In this document: in pieces, positions 8,829-16,616 of the stretch | How the letters are laid out: each line of letters opens with the position of its first letter | How positions within the stretch are numbered: position 1 is the first letter of the stretch | Origin: Flavobacteriia bacterium | Lineage (GTDB): Bacteria; Bacteroidota; Bacteroidia; Flavobacteriales_D; Crocinitomicaceae | Assembly: GCA_947453545.1 (NCBI GenBank) | Contig: CANGHE010000006.1 | Location: 1 to 32,931, forward strand | Direction of reading: 5' to 3' | DNA length: 32,931 nt | Notes under the pieces: model-generated | The model's input: the letters and a program-made list of their open reading frames with translations, nothing else | What the model was told of the DNA's origin: nothing | Database searches by the model: none | Translations under genes and position numbers: made by a program

Positions 8829-11090
8829 ATGAGGTTAATAATAGTTTTTTTTTGTTTTTGTTCTTACTATGGTTTGTTTGCTCAAGATGAAGTAATATCT
8901 CCGCTAGAAGCCATACGAATTGAATCGATTAATTTAAATGATAAACGTTCCCATTCAATTGATTCAATGTTTGTATATACTTCAGATACTTTATTACTTC
9001 CTGTAGTTGATGATTTTTCAAAAAATCATTTTCAACATTATACAAAAAATATTTCAGGTAATAACACTAAAGTTGATATGGCTTATAAATTATTGAATTT
9101 ATCAGATGATAAACCTTTTCAGAAATTCAAAAATTATACTACGACTTTAACTTACAGAAAAATTTATGATTTAAATAAGAAAAAGGATAGTATAGTACTA
9201 AATAAACCAATTGTAATAAGGGTTGGTGAATTATCAAATTTTCCGATTAATTACACTAACACCATAGCTTATCCTGCATACACTATTTATGACACAATTG
9301 CTGTTGGTATTTCATCGGATACATTGCGATTTGAGAGTTTAGATTTTTTTCAAGATTCAAGTGTAATTGTAAAAATTCAATTGAAAGATAAAAATGCGTA
9401 TTGGATTGATTCTAATGTCTATAGGAATTATACATATCCAATAAATCCTTGGACTTTAGGCGTTGCTACATTTGACGGATTGGATGCTTCAGGCTATCCA
9501 TATTACATTAATACTTCTATTCGCGGTTATGGAGATTATTTAACTTCCAAGCCAATTAATCTGTCAGGATTAAAAATTAAGGATTCTATTTATTTTAGTT
9601 TTTTATTTCAACCTAAGGGTTATGGTGATGCTCCAGAAAATATTACTGTTGGTTCAAGTTCTCAGCATGATTCTTTATGTTTACAATTTTATAATCCTAC
9701 ATATAATATTTGGATGCCAATATGGGCATCAAGTGTTGATTCTGATCCTGTACTATTTGAAAAACAGAGTAAAGAATTTAAAAGAGTACATTTATTATTG
9801 AAGGACACTACCTTTTTTAAGTCTAATTTTCAATTTAGATTTGTTAATTATGGTGATCTATCGGGCAGCCTTGATCATTTTCATTTAGATTATGTAAAAT
9901 TCAGGAAAAATTCAGGCTATCAAGATACTTTATTTAAAGATTTTGCCTTTGTTTATCCGATTGGATCTTTAATTAAAGGATTTACTTCTATTCCTTGGGA
10001 TCATTATTTAGCATCGCAAAAGAAACCTATAAATGATTCTATTGTTATTACATTGCGTAATGGGAGTAATAGTTCTGAAAATAATCAAGATGGGGTAATG
10101 AAAATATATAATACTTCCAATTCTGAAATAAATTCTATTGTTTTAAATGGGAATGATCTTACAGGAAACATAGTTAATTATGCTCCATTTACAACTTACA
10201 TAACATACCATGATTTTTCTAGTTCAATTAATTTAACAGAGACTAATTCTGATGCCGACAGAGCTAAATTTAAGATTAAAGCAAGTGTTTCTGCTCCTTT
10301 CTTGAATATTGCTGAAAATGATACGACTTATAGTGAACAGGTTTTTGAAGATTATTATGCTTACGATGATGGATCAGCAGAAGCTGCTTACGGTTTAAAA
10401 TCGGCACAAGCGCGAGTAGCTTATAAATTTCAACCAATTGTTTCGGATTCATTAGTTGGTGCATATATTCATTTCGTTCCTACTGTAAAGGATAAAACAA
10501 AAAAACAATTTTCTTTAATTGTATGGTCGGAGAAGGATGGAAAACCAGATAAAGTAATTTATGAGGATGATGATTTTAGTTTAAGAGAACCTGTTTATTC
10601 AAAGTATAGAAATGGTTTCACTCCTTATTATTTAAAAGACTTTCTTCGTTTGCCAATTTCAGATGTTTTTTTTATTGGATTACGGCAGGTTGACTCAGAA
10701 AATTTAAATATTGGATATGATAGAAATAACAATAGTCAATTAAAAACTTACTTTACTTCTGACAATATTAATTGGTTACAATCTTATTACCAAGGTTCTT
10801 TAATGATTCGCCCAATTTTTTCTTCTAAAATGAATAGAACATTATCTCTAGTAAATATGAACCAACCAACTGATATTTTAATTTACCCTAATCCAGTTAT
10901 TGATTACCTAACAGTAGAGTTGGTTCAATATTCCAATTATAAAGGGGCTGACTTAACAGATGTAAATGGTAAATTGATAAATTCATTTTCAAAAGAATTG
11001 TATCAAATAAATTTTGAAGGATTACCACAAGGAGTATATTTTTTAACAGAAATTAATACAGGTAAAGTACATAAATTGATCAAACAGTAA
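8829..11090 (+). CDS. Large secreted protein with T9SS type A C-terminal sorting domain
   Basis: 753 aa. An N-terminal Sec signal (MRLIIVFFCFCSYYGLFAQ) and a C-terminal sorting domain of about 75 residues are clear: IYPNPVIDYLTVEL, the middle ADLTDVNGKLI, and the end LPQGVYFLTEINTGKVHKLIKQ. Such proteins cross the inner membrane by Sec, then the outer membrane by the type IX system, and are released or anchored with loss of the tail. The body (about 20-670) is Asp/Ser/Tyr-rich with beta-type sequence and no catalytic motif I recognise; two stretches look like carbohydrate-binding or jellyroll-like folds (about 200-350 and 500-640). The stop shares one base with the rluD start. A structural or adhesive role is possible but unproven. 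Confidence 0.85.
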   Translation: MRLIIVFFCFCSYYGLFAQDEVISPLEAIRIESINLNDKRSHSIDSMFVYTSDTLLLPVVDDFSKNHFQHYTKNISGNNTKVDMAYKLLNLSDDKPFQKFKNYTTTLTYRKIYDLNKKKDSIVLNKPIVIRVGELSNFPINYTNTIAYPAYTIYDTIAVGISSDTLRFESLDFFQDSSVIVKIQLKDKNAYWIDSNVYRNYTYPINPWTLGVATFDGLDASGYPYYINTSIRGYGDYLTSKPINLSGLKIKDSIYFSFLFQPKGYGDAPENITVGSSSQHDSLCLQFYNPTYNIWMPIWASSVDSDPVLFEKQSKEFKRVHLLLKDTTFFKSNFQFRFVNYGDLSGSLDHFHLDYVKFRKNSGYQDTLFKDFAFVYPIGSLIKGFTSIPWDHYLASQKKPINDSIVITLRNGSNSSENNQDGVMKIYNTSNSEINSIVLNGNDLTGNIVNYAPFTTYITYHDFSSSINLTETNSDADRAKFKIKASVSAPFLNIAENDTTYSEQVFEDYYAYDDGSAEAAYGLKSAQARVAYKFQPIVSDSLVGAYIHFVPTVKDKTKKQFSLIVWSEKDGKPDKVIYEDDDFSLREPVYSKYRNGFTPYYLKDFLRLPISDVFFIGLRQVDSENLNIGYDRNNNSQLKTYFTSDNINWLQSYYQGSLMIRPIFSSKMNRTLSLVNMNQPTDILIYPNPVIDYLTVELVQYSNYKGADLTDVNGKLINSFSKELYQINFEGLPQGVYFLTEINTGKVHKLIKQ

Positions 11091-12145
11091 TGGAATATAC
11101 GCAAGAGGAAAATTGGGAAGAAGAAGAAATTAATGTTGGTGATGAATTATTTGAGCATCATAAGTTTGTTGTTGATAGAGGTCAGGAGATAATACGAATA
11201 GATAAGTTTTTATTAGATCGACTACCAAATACTTCTCGAAATAAAATTCAAGTTGCTGCTCGTAACGGTAATGTATTAGCAAATAGAGTCGCAATCAAAC
11301 CTAATTATAAGGTAAAACCAGGTGATGAAATATCAGTTGTTTTTCCTTACCCTGTAAGGGAAATTGAACTAATCCCTCAGGATATACCTATAAAGATAGA
11401 GTTTGAAGATGAATATTTGGCTGTAGTACATAAACCATCAGAAATGGTTGTGCATCCAGGATATGGAAATTACACAGGGACTTTGGTTAATGCTTTAGTG
11501 TATCATTTTGATAATTTACCAGTTAAGACACAAGATTATTCAGGTCGTCCTGGATTAGTACATCGTTTGGATAAGAATACAACTGGATTAATGGTTATTG
11601 CTAAAACTGAATTTGTATTGACACATTTAGCAAAGCAATTTTTTGATCGAACTACTGAAAGAAGATATAATGCACTTGTTTGGGGTGATGTGTCAGAAGG
11701 TGAAGGTACAATTATTGGGAATATAGGTAGATCACTAAAAAATAGAAAAGTAATGGCTGTGTTTCCAGAAGGAGAATATGGAAAGCATGCAGTTACACAT
11801 TATAAAGTATTGAAAAGATACGGTCTAGTTACTTTAGTTGAATGTAAATTAGAAACAGGAAGAACTCATCAGATTCGAGCTCACATGAAACATATTGGTC
11901 ACCCTTTGTTTAATGACAATGAATATGGTGGAGATCAGGTGTTAAGAGGTACAACACATACTAAATATAGACAGTTTATTGATAATTGTTTTAATTTAAT
12001 TCCAGGGCAAGCTTTGCATGCCAAAACATTAGGCTTTGTGCATCCAATTACGGGAGAAAAATTGTTTTTTGATTCAGAATTACCTAAAGGTTTTAATGAA
12101 TTATTGAATAAATGGGATACTTACACAATTGGATCTAGAGAATAA
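11090..12145 (+). CDS. rluD: RluA/RluD-family 23S rRNA pseudouridine synthase
   Basis: 351 aa. An N-terminal S4 RNA-binding domain (IRIDKFLLDRLPNTSRNKIQ, about 36-55, with NGNVLANRVAIKPNYKVKPGDEI) precedes a RluA catalytic domain. That domain has the signature GLVHRLDKNTTGLMVIAKT, whose Asp is the nucleophile, and ETGRTHQIRAHMKHIGHPL. The enzyme isomerises uridines in 23S rRNA, classically helix 69 for RluD. The acidic N-terminal extension (about 20 residues rich in Glu) is common in Bacteroidota homologues. Its ATG overlaps the stop of the T9SS cargo gene by one base (TAATG). The exact rRNA target, and so the gene symbol, is by family resemblance. Confidence 0.88.
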   Translation: MEYTQEENWEEEEINVGDELFEHHKFVVDRGQEIIRIDKFLLDRLPNTSRNKIQVAARNGNVLANRVAIKPNYKVKPGDEISVVFPYPVREIELIPQDIPIKIEFEDEYLAVVHKPSEMVVHPGYGNYTGTLVNALVYHFDNLPVKTQDYSGRPGLVHRLDKNTTGLMVIAKTEFVLTHLAKQFFDRTTERRYNALVWGDVSEGEGTIIGNIGRSLKNRKVMAVFPEGEYGKHAVTHYKVLKRYGLVTLVECKLETGRTHQIRAHMKHIGHPLFNDNEYGGDQVLRGTTHTKYRQFIDNCFNLIPGQALHAKTLGFVHPITGEKLFFDSELPKGFNELLNKWDTYTIGSRE

Positions 12146-12192
12146 TTTTTTTTAAAACTGTGATATATGTATGCCTTAATATAATGCATTTG

Positions 12193-12200
12193 TATATTTG
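12193..12200 (+). promoter_or_regulatory. Candidate -7 box (TATATTTG) upstream of the PorE-like gene
   Basis: A perfect TAnnTTTG match in the 113-base gap after rluD, 58 bases before the first ATG. No good TTG at the expected -33 distance was found, so support is partial. Confidence 0.38.
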
Positions 12201-12258
12201 TAGTAATAATTGTAACTACTTTGATTAGTAGTTTGCTATTAATTTGATTTTGTTTTAT

Positions 12259-14400
12259 ATGATGATGAAAAATATATTTGTGATTCTATTTTTATTAGGT
12301 TGTTTTTATTCCTTTGGTCAAGAACCTAAAGAAATAAGAAAGGCTAATAAGTATTATAATAATGAAAATTATTGTGAGGCACCAAAATATACAATTGAAG
12401 CTTTTGATAAAGTCAATCCCAAAGGAAGAAAAGCAGTAGAGCGTAAAGGTGATATGGCATTTAAAACTGGAGAATGTTATCGTCATACTGAGGATTATAA
12501 AAATGCCTTAGATTGGTATCAGAAAGCATTAATTCTAAATTATCAAAAGATAAATCCAGAGGTTTTGTTTTATTATGCTGAAATGATTAGATATTTAGGT
12601 GATCATAAATTGGCTATAGAAAATTATAATGCTTATAAATTATTGTCTCCAAAAGATTCTAGAGCTGATGCAGGTATACAAGCTTGTAAAATTAGTGCAG
12701 ATTTTATTGCAAATAAAACTAGACATTTAGTGACAAATTTAGGAGTACTAAATAAAGAGGGATTTGATATGGCTCCTATTTTTGGAGATAAAAAGAAAAC
12801 TTCCATTGTTTTTAGTTCTGATAGGCCAAGTGCTAATAACGGAAGTCAAGACCCTAGAACATGTGGATCACATATGGATTTATGGATTACACAACAAGAT
12901 AAAAAGGGAAATTGGGGCGAACCTCAATTGTTAGTTGGAGAGAAAATTAACACTGAATATAATGAAGGTACATTGTGTTTTGATGGAAAATACAAAAAGC
13001 TTTTTTTTACTAGATGTCCTTCCGAAAAAAATAAAAATCTTGGTTGTGAAATCTGGCTTTCTGAAGTTAGAGGGAAAGAGTGGGCTGAGCCTCTTAAATT
13101 ACCACTTAAAAATGCGGATTCTGTATCGATTGGACATCCTTGCGTTACACTTGATGGAAATATGATCATTTTTGTTTCAGATATGCCTGGAGGACAGGGA
13201 GGTAAAGATTTATGGTACTCAACATATTCTAAAAAAGCAGATTTATGGTCACAACCAATTAATATGGGGCCTGAAATTAACACGGCTGGAGATGAGTTAT
13301 TTCCAACATTTAATTCATATGAAGATTTGTATTTTGCTAGTAATGGTCATCCTGGATTGGGAGGTTTAGATATTTTTAAAGCAAACAAAGTTGAGACAGC
13401 TGGTAAATATCAGTGGGAAAGCCCTAAAAACATTGGCTTGCCAAGAAATTCGGAAGCTAATGATTATGGTTTAATAGAAATTAATGAATCAGAGGGATAT
13501 TTTACATCTGAAAGAAAAGGAGGAGTAGGTGGTGTAAAACCTGATTTGTATAAATATCAATTACCTCCTAATGTTTATGATTTAAAAGTTATTGTAAGTA
13601 AACTAGGTCAAATAGATAAGAAAATTGGTAATATTAAAGTCGTTATTACGGGTTCTGACAGTTCTAAAATTGAAGGTTTTACTGACCGTAAAGGTGTTGT
13701 TTATTTTGAGACTAAGCCTAATGGGGAAAGGGTCATAAAAGAAAACACAGATTATTTAATTACAACGTATAAAGTTGGCTCAGAAAAAAACAAAAGTGAA
13801 ACACAATTCACTACTAGAGGATTACGTTTTGATCAAAATTTTATAATAGATGTACCTTTATTGATACCTGAAGAGAAAATCAGAATTCCAGAAGTACGCT
13901 ATGCTTTGGGTAAATGGGAAATATTACAAGATTCAACAATTAGTTCTAAGGATTCATTGAATTTTGTTTACGATGTGTTAATGAAGTATCCTAAAATGAT
14001 TTTAGAGTTAAGTTCACATACGGATTCACGCTCATCAGATGAATTTAACTTGAAGTTGTCTAATAACAGAGCAAAAGAGTGTGTTAAGTACCTTGTTGAA
14101 GAAAAAGGGATTGATGTGCGTAGATTAATACCTGTTGGTAAAGGAGAAAAAGAGCCAGTTAAATGGATTGATGAAAAAGGTAAGACTGTTGTATTAACAG
14201 AGAAGTACATCAATCAGTTTAAAGAAAAAGATCCTGTCAAATTTGAAAAATTACATTCCTTAAATCGTCGTACAGAAGGCTTTGTTAGAGGGATGGATTT
14301 TGATCCAGATTTAGCTCAGCAAAGATTATTAGAGCCAATGGACGATTTGAAAAAAGCCGTGAAGAAAGACAATAAAAAGAAGAAGAAGAAAAAAGTATAA
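12259..14400 (+). CDS. PorE-like OmpA family protein (TPR, PD40 propeller, CRD, OmpA)
   Basis: About 713 aa. Domains in order: signal peptide, TPR region (about 22-140), WD40/PD40-like beta-propeller (about 160-430, with repeats of the FSSDRP..GG.DLW type), a carboxypeptidase-regulatory-like beta-sandwich (about 445-530), and a C-terminal OmpA peptidoglycan-binding domain (ELSSHTDSRSSDEFNLKLSNNRA, about 580-605). This is the architecture of PorE, a peptidoglycan-tethering component of the type IX secretion system, but many Bacteroidota paralogues share it. The signal peptide contains LLGC, a poor lipobox, and also a normal SFGQ cleavage site, so lipidation is unclear. It ends in a Lys-rich tail. 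ATG at 12259 is preferred over an in-frame TTG at 12244; further ATGs lie at 12262 and 12265. Confidence 0.85.
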   Translation: MMMKNIFVILFLLGCFYSFGQEPKEIRKANKYYNNENYCEAPKYTIEAFDKVNPKGRKAVERKGDMAFKTGECYRHTEDYKNALDWYQKALILNYQKINPEVLFYYAEMIRYLGDHKLAIENYNAYKLLSPKDSRADAGIQACKISADFIANKTRHLVTNLGVLNKEGFDMAPIFGDKKKTSIVFSSDRPSANNGSQDPRTCGSHMDLWITQQDKKGNWGEPQLLVGEKINTEYNEGTLCFDGKYKKLFFTRCPSEKNKNLGCEIWLSEVRGKEWAEPLKLPLKNADSVSIGHPCVTLDGNMIIFVSDMPGGQGGKDLWYSTYSKKADLWSQPINMGPEINTAGDELFPTFNSYEDLYFASNGHPGLGGLDIFKANKVETAGKYQWESPKNIGLPRNSEANDYGLIEINESEGYFTSERKGGVGGVKPDLYKYQLPPNVYDLKVIVSKLGQIDKKIGNIKVVITGSDSSKIEGFTDRKGVVYFETKPNGERVIKENTDYLITTYKVGSEKNKSETQFTTRGLRFDQNFIIDVPLLIPEEKIRIPEVRYALGKWEILQDSTISSKDSLNFVYDVLMKYPKMILELSSHTDSRSSDEFNLKLSNNRAKECVKYLVEEKGIDVRRLIPVGKGEKEPVKWIDEKGKTVVLTEKYINQFKEKDPVKFEKLHSLNRRTEGFVRGMDFDPDLAQQRLLEPMDDLKKAVKKDNKKKKKKKV

Positions 14401-14403
14401 ACA

Positions 14404-14433
14404 AAGAGCCGTATTAACGGCTCTTTTATTTTT
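14404..14433 (+). terminator. Rho-independent terminator after the PorE-like gene
   Basis: A nine-base-pair stem AAGAGCCGT / ACGGCTCTT (14404-14412 and 14417-14425) with a four-base ATTA loop is followed by a T-rich tail. It begins four bases after the stop codon and separates the envelope genes from the two-component system. Confidence 0.92.
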
Positions 14434-14443
14434 TCTAATAATA

Positions 14444-15517
14444 ATGCAATTAAAACCATCATCTACTTTATTTATGTTCTTCCTACACCTAGTGTTTTGG
14501 ATAGCATTTTATATGGTGCCTTTTATTGATCCAAGAGGGGTGCATCCAGTAAGTAGATTAAATGCTAGTTTCTTTTTTGATTTTCACTTATTAATTAATC
14601 ATCTTTTTTTTATTTTTTATTTTTATTTTAATAGTAATTATTTAATTCCTCAAATCCTTAGAAAAGGCGATAAGTGGCAATATGCCATCATTATCACATT
14701 GTTATTTCTAATTATATTAATATTCTCTTATTTATTATTTCCTTTAATTCGTTTACCACACGAGCATTTTTTGAAAAAACCACCTCATTTGCCTAGCAGA
14801 GAAGTTATGAGAATGAATCAAACAATTGCATTGTCCATACCATTGTTGTTCGTATTAATAGTTAGTGTAACATATAGATTATTATTAGACAAATTCTTGC
14901 AAGATAAAAAAGTGAAGGAAAAAGAAACGGAACATTTAAAAACTGAATTGTCGTTTTTACGCTCACAAATTAGTCCACATTTTATTTTTAATGCTTTAAA
15001 TAGTAGTATTATTTTAGTGAGAAAAAAATCGGATTTAGCAGAAAATAGTTTGTTGAAGTTAGCATCATTATTGAGGTATATGTTATATGAATCAGACGAA
15101 GACAAGGTTATGATTGAGAATGAAATTCAATATATTTCTGATTATATCGATTTACAAGAAATAAGATTTGGTAGTAGCGTTCATATCGAAAAGATTATAG
15201 ATGTGAATGAACATATTGAAGGATATATTGAACCTATGTTGTTAATTCCATTTATTGAAAATGCATTTAAACATGGGACTTCGGTATTGAATGCACCAGA
15301 GATAAAGATTTATATGAAAGAACATCAAGGTAAATTAATTCTAGAAGTTTCTAATAAATTTGTTAAAAAAGATGATCATAATGATAAGAATCATGGGATT
15401 GGTTTGGTCAATGTAGGGAGAAGATTAGCGCTATTATACCCAGGTAAACACGAATTACGAATCATGAGTGAGAATGATTGGTATTCTGTATATTTGTCTA
15501 TAGATATTGTAATATGA
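14444..15517 (+). CDS. LytS-type sensor histidine kinase (His_kinase family)
   Basis: 357 aa. The N-terminal half has four hydrophobic segments (about 8-26, 43-65, 80-102 and 127-147) and no obvious extracellular sensor domain. A short coiled coil (150-172) follows, then the phosphoacceptor box QISPHFIFNALNS with His179, the N-box IPFIENAFKHG with Asn273, and the G-box NHGIGLVNVGRRL. This is the LytS/YehU class that pairs with LytTR regulators. The stop overlaps the regulator start (ATGA, 15514-15517), so the two are translationally coupled. The signal is unknown; with so little exposed sequence it may sense the membrane or a membrane partner. It lies just upstream of the PqqD/ATP-grasp block on the same strand. 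Confidence 0.93.
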   Translation: MQLKPSSTLFMFFLHLVFWIAFYMVPFIDPRGVHPVSRLNASFFFDFHLLINHLFFIFYFYFNSNYLIPQILRKGDKWQYAIIITLLFLIILIFSYLLFPLIRLPHEHFLKKPPHLPSREVMRMNQTIALSIPLLFVLIVSVTYRLLLDKFLQDKKVKEKETEHLKTELSFLRSQISPHFIFNALNSSIILVRKKSDLAENSLLKLASLLRYMLYESDEDKVMIENEIQYISDYIDLQEIRFGSSVHIEKIIDVNEHIEGYIEPMLLIPFIENAFKHGTSVLNAPEIKIYMKEHQGKLILEVSNKFVKKDDHNDKNHGIGLVNVGRRLALLYPGKHELRIMSENDWYSVYLSIDIVI

Positions 15518-16242
15518 TTCGATGTATTTGTATAGATGACGAGCCGTTAGCGCTAGAAATGATGGGAGATTTCATTCGAAAAGTTCCGTTTTTGCAGTTA
15601 GTTACTTCATGTAAAAATGCACTAGAAGCATATGATATTTTAGACGAAGAAACTATTGATTTGATTTTTGTAGATGTTGAAATGCCTGAAATTAATGGAA
15701 TTCAATTTGTTCAATCGCTTAAGCAAAAACCATATATCATATTTTCTACTGCTTACAAAAAATATGCGCTCGAAGGATTTGAATTAGATGTAATAGACTA
15801 TCTTGTTAAACCCTTTTCGTTTGATCGTTTTTATAAAAGTGTTACAAAAGTCAAAGAAGCACATACCTTGATCAATAGTTCAACGCCATCCGTACTTAGA
15901 CAACTCCCTCCCGATTACATTTTTGTAAATTCTGACTATAGTTTGGTGAAAGTCAATATTCCTGAAATTGCTTACATTGAAGGTCTTAAAGATTATATTA
16001 AAATATATTTGTCAAACGTTTCTAAACCAATTGTTACTCGTATGAGTATGAAATCGATCGAAGAACGTTTAGAATTATTAGGTTTTAAGCGAGTTCATAA
16101 ATCTTTCATCGTTAATTTAGGTAAAATTACATCTATAAAAAAGACGAGGTTAGTAGTTGAAGAAACAGAACTATTTATTGGAGACAACTATAAGTCCCCT
16201 TTATATAAAGCGTTAGGTTTGGATGTATCTGAGGATGCATAA
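15514..16242 (+). CDS. LytTR-family response regulator
   Basis: 242 aa. The receiver domain (1-115) has the acidic pair D8-D9, the phosphorylated D54 in LIFVDVEMPEINGIQF, the Thr-like switch position in FSTAYKKYA, and the conserved Lys in DYLVKPFSF. A LytTR DNA-binding domain follows (about 130-237: VNIPEIAYIEGLKDYIKIYL..MSMKSIEERLELLGFKRVHKSFIVNLGKI). The start is ATG at 15514, inside the stop of the kinase gene; an in-frame upstream start at 15478 would only add 12 residues lying within the kinase frame. It is probably the output partner of the upstream kinase. The nearest downstream candidate target is the block beginning at 16371, which is preceded by a strong dyad. Confidence 0.94.
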   Translation: MIRCICIDDEPLALEMMGDFIRKVPFLQLVTSCKNALEAYDILDEETIDLIFVDVEMPEINGIQFVQSLKQKPYIIFSTAYKKYALEGFELDVIDYLVKPFSFDRFYKSVTKVKEAHTLINSSTPSVLRQLPPDYIFVNSDYSLVKVNIPEIAYIEGLKDYIKIYLSNVSKPIVTRMSMKSIEERLELLGFKRVHKSFIVNLGKITSIKKTRLVVEETELFIGDNYKSPLYKALGLDVSEDA

Positions 16243-16320
16243 AAAAATAGTGCGCTAAAAAACACCTTTTCATCTCTTTTTATCCCTTTTTGGTATCATT
16301 TTTTATTTTGGGATAAATTT

Positions 16321-16345
16321 TATCTACATCTTTGAAGTGTAGATA
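16321..16345. promoter_or_regulatory. Dyad upstream of the PqqD-like gene, possible regulator site or 5' hairpin
   Basis: A perfect inverted repeat with eight-base arms, TATCTACA (16321-16328) and TGTAGATA (16338-16345), around nine bases. If T16329 bulges, three more pairs form (CTT/AAG), giving an 11-pair hairpin with a two-base loop. It ends 25 bases before the ATG. No T-tract follows, so it does not look like a terminator. It covers a weak -7-like CATCTTTG (16327-16334), so it could be an operator or sit in the leader RNA. Confidence 0.55.
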
Positions 16346-16370
16346 ACAATAATATTAAAACATATAAGTC

Positions 16371-16616
16371 ATGAAAATACATTCAAATTTAGCGGTTAGC
16401 GATAGTGGTTTTATCTTTAACCCTTCAAACGGAGATTCTTTCTCAACAAATGCAGTTGGTGCTGATATCATCCGATTATTAAAAGCAGGAAAATCTCTTG
16501 CTGATATTAAAAAAGAAATAAGTGTAAAATATGAAGTAGAACCAACGGTGTTTGAAAAAGATTACGAAGACTTTATTTCACAGTTACAAGACCATTTTTT
16601 AGTAAGCAATGACTAA
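16371..16616 (+). CDS. Stand-alone PqqD-like protein (RRE-type winged helix)
   Basis: 81 aa, cytoplasmic. The pattern DSGFIFNPSNGDSFSTNAVGADIIRLLKAGKSLADIKKEISVKYEVEPTVFEKDYEDFISQLQDHFLV matches the PqqD fold: an N-terminal beta pair, LNxxGxxI-like helix (here TNAVGADIIRLL), the x-s-L-xx-I helix (SLADIKKEI), and a final helix with LxxxFLV. Such domains (RiPP recognition elements) bind a peptide and present it to a modifying enzyme, as PqqD does for PqqA with the radical SAM enzyme PqqE. There is no radical SAM gene here; the gene overlaps an ATP-grasp gene by eight bases, so that is the likely partner. No precursor peptide gene was found next to it. Family call is good; partner and ligand are inferred. 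Confidence 0.82.
   Translation: MKIHSNLAVSDSGFIFNPSNGDSFSTNAVGADIIRLLKAGKSLADIKKEISVKYEVEPTVFEKDYEDFISQLQDHFLVSND

Noticed and set aside
12924-13369. Several overlapping ORFs on both strands inside the PorE-like gene
   Set aside because: The reading frame of the PorE-like protein is intact through this region and carries its propeller repeats; the others are shadows.
15478-15513. Longer N-terminus for the LytTR regulator
   Set aside because: The added 12 residues lie inside the kinase frame, and MIRCICIDDEP at 15514 is the normal receiver start with an ATGA overlap.
16243-16370. Terminator or riboswitch after the LytTR gene
   Set aside because: The dyad at 16321 lacks a T-tract and I see no known riboswitch core; only the dyads and a weak promoter-like element are present.
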